The translations under genes and the position numbers were made by a program. Of a DNA stretch of 64,000 nucleotides, positions 54,738 through 64,000 are shown in pieces (position 1 is the stretch's first letter; the number at the start of each line of letters is the position of its first letter). The DNA lies in the NCBI RefSeq assembly GCF_014397025.1, contig NZ_JACJUO010000002.1:310001-374000 (forward strand), written 5' to 3'. Below the pieces are notes generated by a model. The model was not told where the DNA came from. It saw only the letters and a program-made list of their open reading frames with translations, and searched no databases. Origin of the DNA: Ochrobactrum sp. Marseille-Q0166 (GTDB taxonomy: Bacteria; Pseudomonadota; Alphaproteobacteria; Rhizobiales; Rhizobiaceae).

Positions 54738-55481
54738 ATGAGTTTTATTCAATTAAAAGACGTAAGTGTCGAATTCCCAATATATAACTCCTCGAGTAGA
54801 TCGCTAAAAAACCGCGTTCTAAGCATAGCCACCGGAGGGAAAATTGAGAGGCGCAGTGATCGATTAGTTATCGTTCGCGGATTGGATGGTGTTTCGCTTA
54901 CGTTTAAAGATGGTGATCGGATTGGACTTATTGGGCATAATGGATCAGGTAAAACAACGCTTCTGCGGGTTTTATCCGGGATTTATATTCCTACTCAAGG
55001 GACTTCCGTAATCGACGGTCATTGCGTATCGCTGATCAACATTAATCTTGGAATAGATCCTGATGCGACCGGTCGCGAGAATATACGTCTCCGCTCGGCG
55101 ATGATGGGTATGCATCCTCGAGAGATTACAGAAAAATTTGATCAAATCGCAGAGTTTTCCGGATTGGGTGAATTCCTCGACGTCCCCTTTCGTACCTATT
55201 CATCTGGCATGCAGCTGAGATTAGCTTTTGCGACCTCCACAGCAGTTCGTCCTGAAATCTTGATAATGGACGAATGGCTTTCGACTGGTGACGAGGATTT
55301 TAAAGAACGTGCGAATGAGCGAATGAGCGAGCTGGTTAATTCAACAAAAATTCTTGTTTTGGCGAGCCATTCCAAACAACTATTGGAAAAAAATTGTAAC
55401 CGAGTTGTGTGGCTCGAACATGGGAAAATCAAAATGGATGGTAGTCCATCAGACGTGTTACCTGCCTATTTTGGCAGGTAA
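54738..55481 (+). CDS. wzt: Polysaccharide ABC exporter ATPase (Wzt/KpsT type)
   Basis: A 247-residue ATPase with GHNGSGKTTLLRVLSG (Walker A, Lys at 72), YSSGMQLRLAFA (signature), LIMDEWLSTGDEDF (Walker B) and LASHSKQLLEKNC (switch). It lacks the extra C-terminal carbohydrate-binding domain of O9a-type Wzt, so chain-length or terminal-modification recognition is not built in; it resembles the KpsT/RfbE class. AGGA precedes the ATG at 54738. An IS remnant follows within 150 bases. Confidence 0.94.
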   Translation: MSFIQLKDVSVEFPIYNSSSRSLKNRVLSIATGGKIERRSDRLVIVRGLDGVSLTFKDGDRIGLIGHNGSGKTTLLRVLSGIYIPTQGTSVIDGHCVSLININLGIDPDATGRENIRLRSAMMGMHPREITEKFDQIAEFSGLGEFLDVPFRTYSSGMQLRLAFATSTAVRPEILIMDEWLSTGDEDFKERANERMSELVNSTKILVLASHSKQLLEKNCNRVVWLEHGKIKMDGSPSDVLPAYFGR

Positions 55482-55629
55482 GATAAAATTAGCTTTATTG
55501 ATGATTCAATTTTCAAAATTATTTCGACAGTCAGTTGAATAAGAGTTCAAAAAGCAACTTTTAGTGCGAAGATTAGAAAAATCGTCAAAGCTTATGTCTG
55601 ATTTTTATCGATTTTTGAATTCGCTCCAG

Positions 55630-56824
55630 TGGTGCCGCCCCGTTTTTAACGGGGACTCGTTAGATGAACTCACGCGGCCATTTTCAGTTTCTGTGCAGGT
55701 GCTACGTCGCCGATGCTCATATTGGGACGTTTGTTGTCGTAGGTTGATGGCCACTGCGTGGCAAACTCTTGTGCCTCCTCAATGCTTCCGATGATGTGTT
55801 GGTTGAGCTATTCATGTCGAACCGTGCGGTTGTAGCGTTCGACATAGGCGTTCTGTTGGGGCTTGCACGGCTGGATGCAGCTCAAGGCGATCCCCCCGCG
55901 TCTCCACCCATTCCATCAGCTTGCCACTGACATATTCCACGCCGTTGTCCACCCTTATTGCCATGGGCTTACCGCGCAATTCGATGATCTGGTTCAGATT
56001 GCGGATGACGCGCTCGGCAGGCAGCGAGAAATCCACCTAGATATCCAATCCCTTGCGATTGAAGTCGTCCAGCACGTTCAACAGCCGAAACTGCCTTCCA
56101 TCCTCGATGGCGATCCCCTATGAAGTCCATGGGCCATGGCCATATTCGGCGCTTCAGGCACGGCGAGCGACTCTGGCTTGTTCCGTCGCAATCGCTTACG
56201 TGGCTTGATCCACAGGTTCAATTCCAGTTCGCGATCGACCCGCTTGTGGTTCCACCGATGTCCCCGGACATTGCGTAGGTAGAGAAAGCACAGGACGAAA
56301 TCCCAGTTCTTCTCGGCTCGCGTCAATCCGATCAGCAGATCGGCGATCTGCTCGTTATCGTCATTTAGCTTGGCACTGTAGCGATAGCAGGTCTCGCTGA
56401 CATCAAAGTGCGGCAGGCGAGCGCAATGTACAGAGGCCCTCAACTCCAATCGCTTTCAGGGCCATCTCTCGACGTTGAGATGGCCGTATCACTTTTTTCC
56501 CAAGGCATATTTGAGCAATTTGGCCTGCATGCTCATCTCGGCATACATCTTCTTCAGTCGCCGGTTCTCGTCTTCGAGAACTTTCATCTGGCTGATCACT
56601 GACGCACCCAAACCGCCATATTTGGCTCACCACTTGTAAAACGACGCTGTGCTCATTCCGAGCTACTGGCACAAATCCGGCAGGGGGATGCCATCTTCTC
56701 CCTGGCGCAGGATGGCAAGGATTTGCGGTTCGCTGAATTTCCTCATCTTCATCAAAATCTCCTCGTTCATAAAGCCCGAGAAAATTCTACTTTTGAAACC
56801 CATTATTCGCGGGGGGACTACCCA
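55630..56824 (-). mobile_element. Degenerate IS3-family insertion sequence
   Basis: About 1.2 kb with the expected IS3 layout on the minus strand. The orfA remnant starts at 56752 (KMRKFSEPQILAILRQEDG, a transposase HTH), then a coiled segment (VLEDENRRLKKMYAEMSMQAKLLK). The orfB DDE integrase parts are NAYVERYNRTVRHE and SIEEAQEFATQWPSTYDNKRP, ending at 55670. Many stops and shifts break both frames, so it cannot transpose by itself. The ends look like decayed inverted repeats starting TGG (55630 and, reversed, 56824). No convincing target duplication was found. Confidence 0.8.
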
Positions 56825-57339
56825 GTGCTTTAGGGTGACTTTATCACGGCTGATAGCGGCCGCTTGTGGTACGTAGCGATTTCAGCTGCATGGTGCCACA
56901 TCAATTCGCCAACTAATAATCGCGCAGTCAAACCCTAACGGCATATTAGCTCTGACGCAGTTTGATGTATATGTGTTTTTCCTGCGCCAACGGCTCCAAC
57001 CTGAAGGAGATCGATTTCCTCAGTACGTACATCTGGCATGTCAAAAATCTGAGTTTTGTGCTCTGTCAATCTGTCTGCTCATTTGACTATGGAGAACTCA
57101 CCGGGTGACTGACGACTGCGCGATCTTCGACCAAACCGTTGGAGACAGTGCCGACCACGCTTGATCAGACGCGCTATAACCATGGTTCCAACCAGGCGAA
57201 AAATTTCTTGCGTATCATGCCCTGGAAAGCCGCGATTATTTGCAGTGCTTTCGCGTGTTTCGACATACAAATCGCTGCCAACGTAATGATCTAGGGCTTA
57301 GCACTATTTTGGCAGTTTTCGATTCACGGGCGTGTGCCA
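56825..57339. other. Gene-free region between IS remnants
   Basis: No intact gene. On the minus strand a short open stretch (about 56970-57060) reads VGAVGAGKTHIH, which looks like a P-loop, perhaps from a lost ATPase gene, but it is too short to assign. The remainder is unassigned debris. Confidence 0.35.
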
Positions 57340-57600
57340 GCAGCTTCAGACAGTGCGGGCATCTGCCGGGGGGACCGCATGAAGAAGTCTAGACCGAGCT
57401 CTTCCTTCAATTGCTGATGTGCCTGTTCGCAGATCCATCTGGCCTTAACCGTAGCGGCAAGTATCTTGAGGCTCGTATCAGATTATAAGTTGGGCACATA
57501 GCATTTTGTTCGCCAGTCGACCGGCGTCCGCCGACGATCCAGGCCTCCTCGCCTGGCAAGCATTGCATGCGATTATCGAGCATCCGGTGCTTATGACCAT
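57340..57600 (-). pseudogene. IS701-type transposase fragment
   Basis: Two reading-frame pieces on the minus strand match the C-terminal catalytic part of IS701-family DDE transposases: GEEAWIVGGRRSTGEQNAM, then after a shift LAATVKARWICEQAHQQLKEELGLDFF. The latter is very characteristic of that family. The flanking frame is lost on both sides, so only about 85 codons remain. Confidence 0.75.
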
Positions 57601-58011
57601 TCGCAACGCGGACACGTCGAGCCGCAAACAAGCATGTCAGCTGGCCCTTAGTACCGCGCCGCCAGCTTTTTTTGTGACATTTCTTACCAGAAAATGGTCC
57701 CGTTTGGTTCCTGATTCATTGATGAACGAGAGCTTAATTCAACGTGGATGATATCGATGGGACAAGCCTAGATATTCATACAGATGCTCTTTTTCAATTT
57801 GCAAGTTCCAAGAGAGCCCCACGCTTTTAATGCCAGCACAAAGTCGTTCCGCCACCTTTCGATTCACACCTCTTACCGAGGCAACAGCAAGAACACGGAT
57901 GCGGAGATCATCAAAAGAGCTTGGACAGTTCTGCCGAGCTCCAACTTCAATCAGAAACGAGCAATTTTCTAAAACCGCACGAGGCCACTCGGATAGGTAA
58001 ATGCGCCAAAT

Positions 58012-59967
58012 TCAGCTTAACCCCGATTTTAGCGCATTCAAATAATCATAACCATGATCAGCGCTTGGTTCCAAAACGGCACCTTCTGCCCACTCATTCC
58101 AAGCGTTCACGAAGATCATTGGATAACTAATTCTCCCCTCCTCGAACCTTGACAGTGTGATCGCTTTGCAACTAGAGACCCATTTTCGGAATAGTTCCGG
58201 AGAGCTTCCAATAAGCGTGTGAGCATTCGTCTGTCGACGCGGTGTGTTATCCCAGTCTGGACATACGCCCATAAGCATCTTGGGAAGAAAATTCGCCGAA
58301 TTGAGGGCGGTCTCCATGACAGCCTCATAACTTTCATAATAATCTTTTCTGGTAGCATCAAACGGTCCGATCTTGTCCGATTGTATTGTGATCCTCGGAC
58401 CTGTACGAACTATTCTATGTGGCGGAAATTGAACTACAAAATCCACATGCTCCAAATGTTTTTCGTTGAACTGCAGTGAAAATACAGAACCAATTATGAG
58501 TGAAAAACCGGTTCTAGTTCGCACACGAGTTCTGATTTCGGACAAAAAAAGAGAAAAATTGGGGATGGCTGCAACTTGATAAATCATAAAGACTGGTCGG
58601 CCATCTATCATTTGATAGGAACCCAATTCGATACTTTCACAGATATCGTTTACGAGACCGTTAAGTGTATCTTCGTCATATGTCTGTTCAAGAATGACAT
58701 CAGACGTCGCTCCATCCCAAGCTCTGGTCCAGCTCTCATTCGCCCAACAGAGGCAGTAGGTTACAGAGGACTGACCAAGGCTACTAAATACTTCGGAAGG
58801 CTTCTGCATTATCCTTTTTTTTCCGAAACGATAATAATACATGCAGAAGTTGTTCACACCGTACTGCTGGGCCAAATCTACTTGTTGACGGTGAATTTCG
58901 GGCAACCGAAGGTCATAGAACCCCAGAGCGCCGGGCAGCTTTGGTTGCACATGCCCAGGAAACCGCGGCTTAGCTCGAACAACGTTAAACCATTCTGTGA
59001 ACCCCTCACCCCAATTTTCGTTATTCACGTCAATTGGATGGAACTGGGGAAGATAGAAAGCGCTAACGATAATCTGTTGGCTGGCTGCATGAGTTTCAAC
59101 GGCACCATAGTAACGAGTTCTTACAGCCTGCCTTACCTTATTAAAATTAGGTTGCAATTCCATATGCTTGATAGCGTCCTTAAGTCGGCGTACCCCATAC
59201 CGGCTTAATAACTTCTCCCAACCGAATTTCATTAGGTCAATTCGAAGCTCACTCTCATAACTTTTTGATTTTGAGTGAAAGACGTAAATATCTGTTGAGA
59301 CGCCTAATGCGAATCCAGCATCGGCTGCTCTAAAGCAGTAATCAGTTTCTTCACCGTAGCCTTCCGGGAACAATTCCTCGTCAAAACAACCAACTTCATC
59401 AATGCATCGACGGGTTATTGTGAAGCAGAATCCGTGAACGAGCGGAACGTATGATACGGGATAATCGTGTGCAACATAAGCACAGAAATTATCCACATCT
59501 TGCACTGAAACACCACGCGGCAACTCATTAACAGCAGTCTGAGTACTTGTTGACTGAAACGCTGGAACAGATTGATAGCTTGCGGCATTTGACATTGGCC
59601 CTAATATACCGAGCTCTGGATGATTTAAAAAACACTGCTGCGTTCTCACTGCCCAATTCAAGGGAACTATTGTATCGCTATTTAAAAGCGTAACAATATC
59701 CGCATCACTTAAATTAATCCCACTATTAGCGGCTTTGGTATAACGGATAGCAGTTTCATTCCTGATAATCTTAATATGTGGAACAGTGCTGGCAAATGCA
59801 GAAAGAATTTCGCGAGTTTCTTCATCTGATGCGTCATCTACGATTATAATTTTATTTATATCACCAGAGTTGAGTAAAACCGACTCTAGGCAAGCACGTG
59901 TTTCGTTCGGTGCGTTATGAACGCAAATGACTAAATCGTGTGACAAACGATCAATATTTTTTACCAT
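58012..59967 (-). CDS. Fusion of family 2 glycosyltransferase and GH99-like WbsX domain
   Basis: A 651-residue protein. Residues 1-250 are a GT2 (GT-A) domain: DLVICVHNAPNETRACLESVL, the nucleotide-metal region TLLNSDTIVP and EGYGEETDYCFRAADAG. Residues about 295-645 are a GH99-like WbsX domain with SAFYLPQFHPIDVNNENWGEG, FCMYYYRFGKKR, CWANESWTRAWDG and the C-terminal VNAWNEWAEGAVLEPS. Such fusions occur in O-antigen and capsule loci, though the WbsX reaction is not established. It begins seven bases after the DUF616 ORF. The gene is AT-rich like the rest of the island. Confidence 0.9.
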   Translation of the reverse strand: MVKNIDRLSHDLVICVHNAPNETRACLESVLLNSGDINKIIIVDDASDEETREILSAFASTVPHIKIIRNETAIRYTKAANSGINLSDADIVTLLNSDTIVPLNWAVRTQQCFLNHPELGILGPMSNAASYQSVPAFQSTSTQTAVNELPRGVSVQDVDNFCAYVAHDYPVSYVPLVHGFCFTITRRCIDEVGCFDEELFPEGYGEETDYCFRAADAGFALGVSTDIYVFHSKSKSYESELRIDLMKFGWEKLLSRYGVRRLKDAIKHMELQPNFNKVRQAVRTRYYGAVETHAASQQIIVSAFYLPQFHPIDVNNENWGEGFTEWFNVVRAKPRFPGHVQPKLPGALGFYDLRLPEIHRQQVDLAQQYGVNNFCMYYYRFGKKRIMQKPSEVFSSLGQSSVTYCLCWANESWTRAWDGATSDVILEQTYDEDTLNGLVNDICESIELGSYQMIDGRPVFMIYQVAAIPNFSLFLSEIRTRVRTRTGFSLIIGSVFSLQFNEKHLEHVDFVVQFPPHRIVRTGPRITIQSDKIGPFDATRKDYYESYEAVMETALNSANFLPKMLMGVCPDWDNTPRRQTNAHTLIGSSPELFRKWVSSCKAITLSRFEEGRISYPMIFVNAWNEWAEGAVLEPSADHGYDYLNALKSGLS

Positions 59968-59973
59968 GCTAAA

Positions 59974-60816
59974 TCAATCTCTTGCCGTTTGCATAACAAA
60001 ATCCACTATCCTCGACCTTCCTTTCACGTCATACGCAAAGTGTATGAAATTACCTTCATCGCGCGTGGAAATACCAGGTTCAAATATCTCTATTTCTTTA
60101 ACCCCTGACTTCATAATTGCATAACGTAAACTAATTTGATCCCTTATACTTCGCGTATTTATCTCTGACCACCAATGATCAAAGAACTTCTGCACATTCC
60201 TGCGCAATGGCCTGCTAATCAATATATTAGTCTCAACAAGATTTTCATTCTTTACACCAATATTTTGATATAGCTCCACTTGTTGATCTAATATTTCGAT
60301 ATCGTCAGAACCAATTCTTTTGCATTCATTGGCTTCTTCTATATAACCACTTCTTACCGGGTGACGAATAACACCGATGTCAGCACCGCTTTCAACTACA
60401 ATTTCGACATAGGGAAGAATACCTTTTAAAGGAACAACGTTCGCATCAACCCAGACAACGACGTCGTAATCTGGAAAGAAGTAATGCGGATGAGTTTTTA
60501 CAAATCGTGCGGTCTTTCGAGGATTCGGATCAACGTAGGGAGTCACCCGATTTTTATAAGGCTGCGGAACGGATATGGGTTGATCGGTAAAACAATAGTA
60601 ATCCACCCCTAACTCCACAGTCGGAATACTCGCTAATTCGTCGAAATTTCCCATTACTGCAGAGCAAACGGCTACGCGCAGATTACCAAGCTTCGAATCT
60701 TTTGAGGGAAGCTTAATTTCTACCTGCCGCCTTTGATTGTTTGTAAAACTCGTAATTCTACTAGTCCGAGATCTACTCCAGTATCCTGCCAGATTATAGG
60801 CAACGTCTGCCGTCAC
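59974..60816 (-). CDS. DUF616 (TOD1/MUCI70-like) glycosyltransferase domain; possibly the tail of the broken gene upstream
   Basis: A 280-codon frame carrying a DUF616 domain: LRVAVCSAVMGNFDEL, VDYYCFTDQPIS, ARFVKTHPHYFFPDYDVVVWVDANV (DXD-like DAN) and GVIRHPVRSGYIEEANECKR. In other organisms the family is glycosyltransferase-like. The first residues (MTADVAYNLAGYW) continue the C-terminal reading of the RgpF-like gene upstream once a one-base shift is corrected, so this may originally have been one large RgpF-DUF616 protein. As it stands, no clear ribosome site precedes the ATG, so expression is doubtful. Confidence 0.75.
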   Translation of the reverse strand: MTADVAYNLAGYWSRSRTSRITSFTNNQRRQVEIKLPSKDSKLGNLRVAVCSAVMGNFDELASIPTVELGVDYYCFTDQPISVPQPYKNRVTPYVDPNPRKTARFVKTHPHYFFPDYDVVVWVDANVVPLKGILPYVEIVVESGADIGVIRHPVRSGYIEEANECKRIGSDDIEILDQQVELYQNIGVKNENLVETNILISRPLRRNVQKFFDHWWSEINTRSIRDQISLRYAIMKSGVKEIEIFEPGISTRDEGNFIHFAYDVKGRSRIVDFVMQTARD

Positions 60817-60829
60817 ACATATCTTCTTA

Positions 60830-61969
60830 TAACCGTTGGCTACGCCCAGAACTCCTATAAAGCGCTCTATTGCGTGAGCGAGAGCCCGTCTATCTGCCCT
60901 TTTTCTTCATCAAAATCTTCATAGCGTAGACCTGCGTCCAACAAGGGCTTAAGCATACGAGTTCTGCACCAGAAAAAGGCCCCCCCGGGAAATCCGGGCA
61001 CGTATTAAGCTCTGGTATGCCAATTATCCTTTTTGACAACTGATCAACAGCGGTCTTATTGCTACCCCAAGACGGCTGAAGGCTTGTTTCACCATAGTAT
61101 GCAGGATAAAATAAACCAATCGAAGCATCACTTTCAAAAATGTTATATATCTGGGAAAATATACCTTCCGACCCCAACGTATTATGTAGAAGGAATTTCC
61201 TCCAAAACTGATATCTGCTTTGGTAATTTGACTTTTTCGAGTGAGCATGAATAAAAATGTCATATTTTATTATTTCATCTTTAAAAAGAATCACCCACGA
61301 CGCAACGTCGCGACCCTTATTTTTACATCTATTTACAATGCATTTATCTATTTGAGGTATTTGATCAATGAAGAATTTTTTCTATGGCTTTACATCTTCA
61401 TTATCCTGAATTGAGATCAAAAGCGAAAACTGTACTGAAATGTTTTTTAGATAGTTTAAAAATTCAGCAGCACAATCTGTATGAAATAGATGCAGATGAA
61501 CACAAATTGAAAGTCGAGGATCAATTTTAGCAACGTGGTCGAACTCGAGAATCCGATCGATCGGTCCATATTCAGGTTTACGAGTCCGTATAAGGCCATG
61601 CATTAAATTAGAGACGCTTGCACTGGTTTTTAAAGTCGGCGTCTTAAGCATGAATGACCGTTGTTCGGCACGACCAAACTTCAGATAATGTAGTAGTGAA
61701 TTATATCTAGCCTGCTTTACATCGGGATTCGCCATTAAATAGCGCTGCCCATCGAAAAGCGGTCCAGGATTCCGCTTCTCGAAGTCACCATTCCGTAAAA
61801 AGTGAACCGCCGGATTAACACCAGCATTCTTTACATCGGGATTATTGGCAAGGTACCATTCTTTATCAAAAAGGGCACTGTTCGATATGATACGTCCATT
61901 GCGAATATCGAAAATAAGTCGCTTAACTGCCTTAAAGCGCGCTAAGCGCTTCCATATATATTTTCTCAC
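60830..61969 (-). pseudogene. RgpF-like (rhamnan synthesis) glycosyltransferase gene, broken by one stop and two frameshifts
   Basis: The frame opens at 61969 with two copies of a polysaccharide-enzyme repeat (FDKEWYLANNPDVKNAGVNP and FDGQRYLMANPDVKQARYN), then the RgpF start ICVHLHLFHTDCAAEFLNYL. A TAG at 61384-61382 interrupts it. The same frame continues with KNKGRDVASWVILFKDE, YDIFIHAHSKKSN and SDASIGLFYPAYYG. At a G7 tract (60980-60986) one G appears lost; adding it restores PGGAFFWCRTRMLKPLLDAG and YEDFDEEKG. A second single-base loss near 60886 separates ALAHAIERFIGVLG from this, after which the reading joins the DUF616 ORF. Confidence 0.85.
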
Positions 61970-62888
61970 ATTGACCCCGTAATTTCAATCATCCCCCTCA
62001 GTTTAGGGAGATTCAATATCCCACCACCCGATACACTTAATCGTCAACGTCTTCAATTGTTGACATCCGCTGACTGCCCTCTTTTTTCATCAGAGTACTT
62101 CAGAAGATTTGAATTTTCCGCGCTTTTCGGGATTTATACTTCTGATTTCCACAACAAGGCGATCCTCGTTATACAAACTACATCATATCACTACTAATCT
62201 TTTATATTGTTCTAATGCTTCTACTATGTCGACAAGTCATGAATGCAAAAAATATTGGTAAATAGCTAGGAAAATAGACTTACCCGGAGTTTATTAGGTG
62301 GATGCGACTGATCTCGATCTCTTTTTTGGCCCAGTCAATATTTTTCCCGTATCGAATCTAGGACCTGTATCTGCATAAATAGCACATTTTGCCATAATAA
62401 TCACTAATGCGCTTAAGTCGATGACTGAAAAGTTAATTGATACTAGTAACAATAGGTTCGTAACGGCCACTCGCGTTTTGGCCCTCGCAATAGTAATAAC
62501 TGCCTGCCGAGACAGACCCAAGGGGATGCCGACATCACTGCAGCAATCTTCGCCCAAATTGGCGTGACTAATGCGATGCCATACTCCAATTAGGCCCCTT
62601 AAAATCAGCTAGCCACTGGCGATGGCTGTCACGCTTATTCTCATCTGTTAAGAGAAACTCCGTTATGCGCATTCTCTAACTCTCAATGACAGAACACAAA
62701 ATTAAACAGAATGTGGAGAAAACTACACCGACTACAAATAAAACCAACAATTTTGTTAGAAATCAATATTTCTAAAATAAGATAAATTATAATATAGTTT
62801 GATATATCAAATCAAAATATTATTCATGGCGCTACAATAACCAAAAGCAACTATTTATTCTAAATGAACATTATAATATCAAAAAATT
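61970..62888. other. Gene-free AT-rich stretch within the polysaccharide island
   Basis: About 920 bases lacking a supportable gene. An 87-codon minus-strand ORF (62294-62557) and a 50-codon plus-strand frame near 62400-62570 overlap each other but match nothing I know. The part from 62700 to 62880 is extremely AT-rich. It may be debris of deleted genes. Confidence 0.45.
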
Positions 62889-64000
62889 CTAGTATATTAT
62901 CTCAAAAACTCTTTTGCTATCGAATGTACTGGCGTCTGTTTTTACATCACTGATAAGCGTCTTTATCGATGTAAACTGACCTATCATATTTTTTTCAGCA
63001 TAATTTACCTCATTCTGAAGAGCCTCGACAATCAATTCAGGCGTGGGCAATTCGATACTCGTAATGTATTCGCTACGCTCACAGAGGTCTTTACTCTCGT
63101 ACTTATTCGTTATGGTGCGAATTCCCGCATAGGCCATTTCTAATGGAGGGTAACTTGGGTGGGGAGAAACCATAAGCGAGATGCCAACGGATGCCTTGCT
63201 CAGCAAACCAGCATATTCCTCAAGTGGCATCTTACCTGTTATGACGCAATTTGGGATAGATTTTACAAGATTAGAGTCAAAGCTTTCACCGATACAGAAA
63301 ATTTTCCAATCATTCGCTTGAATCGGATTCCTCCTTGCCCATAGAGATAAAGCATCAATCCCAGCTTCAAAGCAATTCCTGAGAGCTGAAGGCCGCGAAT
63401 AAAACAAAATTATCTTCTCCCGACGAAAATCTGAGAGCATAGAATCCACTTTGTTATTGGGCTTGTAGCGGATTACCATTTTTGAAGGAAAATGATATTT
63501 TCTTTCCAAGTAATTTACGAGTTCTTCTGAATTTATTATGGCGACGGTATCTTCTCCACGCATATAGGTTGACTCTGCAAGAGCATAACGGGTCGACCAT
63601 CCATAGAATCCTGGCTCGAAATCCTGTATAAGGTAAACAATTTTCGGCGCATAACCAAAGAAATACTTTTGTAAATCATGCAACTGGTAGGAATTCCGAG
63701 CTGTCCACCAAGCAGTGGCAATAAAAATGTCATTTGGTCGAACATCCAAATACTGATCATTTCTATCTGTCGCATCGACTATAACGTAGGGAGCAGCTCG
63801 CTCATCTCCAAGTTTTTGCACTTCATATCCTCTTAATGCTTCTGGAACATCGCTGACCAGCGCTTCAGATACAATAATCCGAACATCAATATCCTGGCCT
63901 GCTGACGCGACCATCTCAGCAAAGATTTTAAGTGCTGTATCTATACCTCCGAATATCGCCGCCGGATGAACAGTGTGCAGCATCAGATTCAGCCTGCGCT
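62889..64000 (-). CDS. WsaF-like glycosyltransferase (partial, N-terminus outside window)
   Basis: At least 370 codons, open to the right edge, where the reading RRLNLMLHTVHPAAIFGGIDTA shows that the start lies outside. It matches the WsaF-type rhamnosyltransferase pattern: an N-terminal domain with FGGIDTALKIFAEM and FIATAWWTARN, then IVYLIQDFEPGFYGWSTRYALAEST and a GT-B C-terminal domain with IILFYSRPSALRNCFEAGIDAL, CVITGKMPLEEYAGLLSKASVGISLMVSPHPSYPPLEMAYAG. The last part binds the nucleotide sugar (Ser/Glu motif). It is the least damaged glycosyltransferase of the island besides the GT2-WbsX fusion. Confidence 0.88.
   Translation of the reverse strand, partial: RRLNLMLHTVHPAAIFGGIDTALKIFAEMVASAGQDIDVRIIVSEALVSDVPEALRGYEVQKLGDERAAPYVIVDATDRNDQYLDVRPNDIFIATAWWTARNSYQLHDLQKYFFGYAPKIVYLIQDFEPGFYGWSTRYALAESTYMRGEDTVAIINSEELVNYLERKYHFPSKMVIRYKPNNKVDSMLSDFRREKIILFYSRPSALRNCFEAGIDALSLWARRNPIQANDWKIFCIGESFDSNLVKSIPNCVITGKMPLEEYAGLLSKASVGISLMVSPHPSYPPLEMAYAGIRTITNKYESKDLCERSEYITSIELPTPELIVEALQNEVNYAEKNMIGQFTSIKTLISDVKTDASTFDSKRVFEIIY

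Noticed and set aside
56970..57060. Minus-strand stretch reading VGAVGAGKTHIH, like a Walker A motif
   Set aside because: The open part is too short, no Walker B or family sequence follows, and it lies within IS debris. It is kept only as a note on the gap.
62294..62557. 87-codon minus-strand ORF
   Set aside because: It has no family resemblance, no ribosome site and overlaps another weak frame in AT-rich debris.
1..64000. CRISPR arrays, prophage modules or toxin-antitoxin pairs
   Set aside because: I searched by eye for regularly spaced direct repeats, integrases and small toxin pairs and found none that could be supported.

Overview
The window looks like chromosomal DNA of an alphaproteobacterium of the Brucellaceae (Brucella/Ochrobactrum group). 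The reasons are the family-level gene set (typA, mgtE, asd, serA, leuB, leuD, Ohr/OhrR, Trm112 next to a LonN-domain protein and a thioredoxin-TPR protein), moderately GC-rich genes with GGAG-type ribosome sites, and short Rhizobiales-type intergenic palindromes. This assignment is inference from sequence reading; no search was run.

Region 1 (1-26 kb) is mostly housekeeping: TypA (cut by the left edge), the Mg2+ channel MgtE, a Dcp-type M3 peptidase, a CoA-ester lyase with a DUF1737 partner, LeuD, a small zincin, a LysE exporter, a DHDPS-family enzyme, the divergent ohr/ohrR pair, Asd, SerA, a GFA-family protein, an MFS carrier with a large inserted loop, Ada, a broken membrane-protein gene, LeuB, the thioredoxin-LonN-Trm112 group, a trans-editing protein, tRNA-Gly(GCC), a secreted alpha/beta hydrolase and a membrane-anchored AraC regulator.

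Region 2 (26.6-48 kb) is carbohydrate catabolism in two adjoining blocks. A LacI regulator faces a CUT2 (ribose-type) ABC transporter operon that ends in a PfkB kinase resembling tagatose kinases. Next comes an amino-sugar cluster: a CUT1 ABC importer, a Gfo/Idh oxidoreductase, a signal-less GH20 hexosaminidase, an MFS carrier, CutC, a hybrid RpiR-DeoR regulator, and the tightly coupled set AgaS, ROK kinase, NagA/AgaA deacetylase and GatZ. The gene set reads as an N-acetylgalactosamine route. It has GatZ but no catalytic KbaY/GatY aldolase, so GatZ may act as a D-tagatose-6-phosphate 4-epimerase leading to fructose-6-phosphate.

Region 3 (48-53 kb) holds an enoyl-CoA hydratase fragment and a FecI-FecR-TonB receptor cell-surface signalling operon.

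Region 4 (53-64 kb) is an AT-rich surface-polysaccharide island. It has a Wzm/Wzt exporter, a decayed IS3-family element, an IS701-type transposase fragment, a GT2-GH99(WbsX) fusion, a DUF616 glycosyltransferase-like ORF, an RgpF-like gene broken by one amber codon and two frameshifts, and a WsaF-like glycosyltransferase cut by the right edge. Two gene-free stretches of about 0.9 kb and the wrecked genes suggest an acquired and partly decaying locus.
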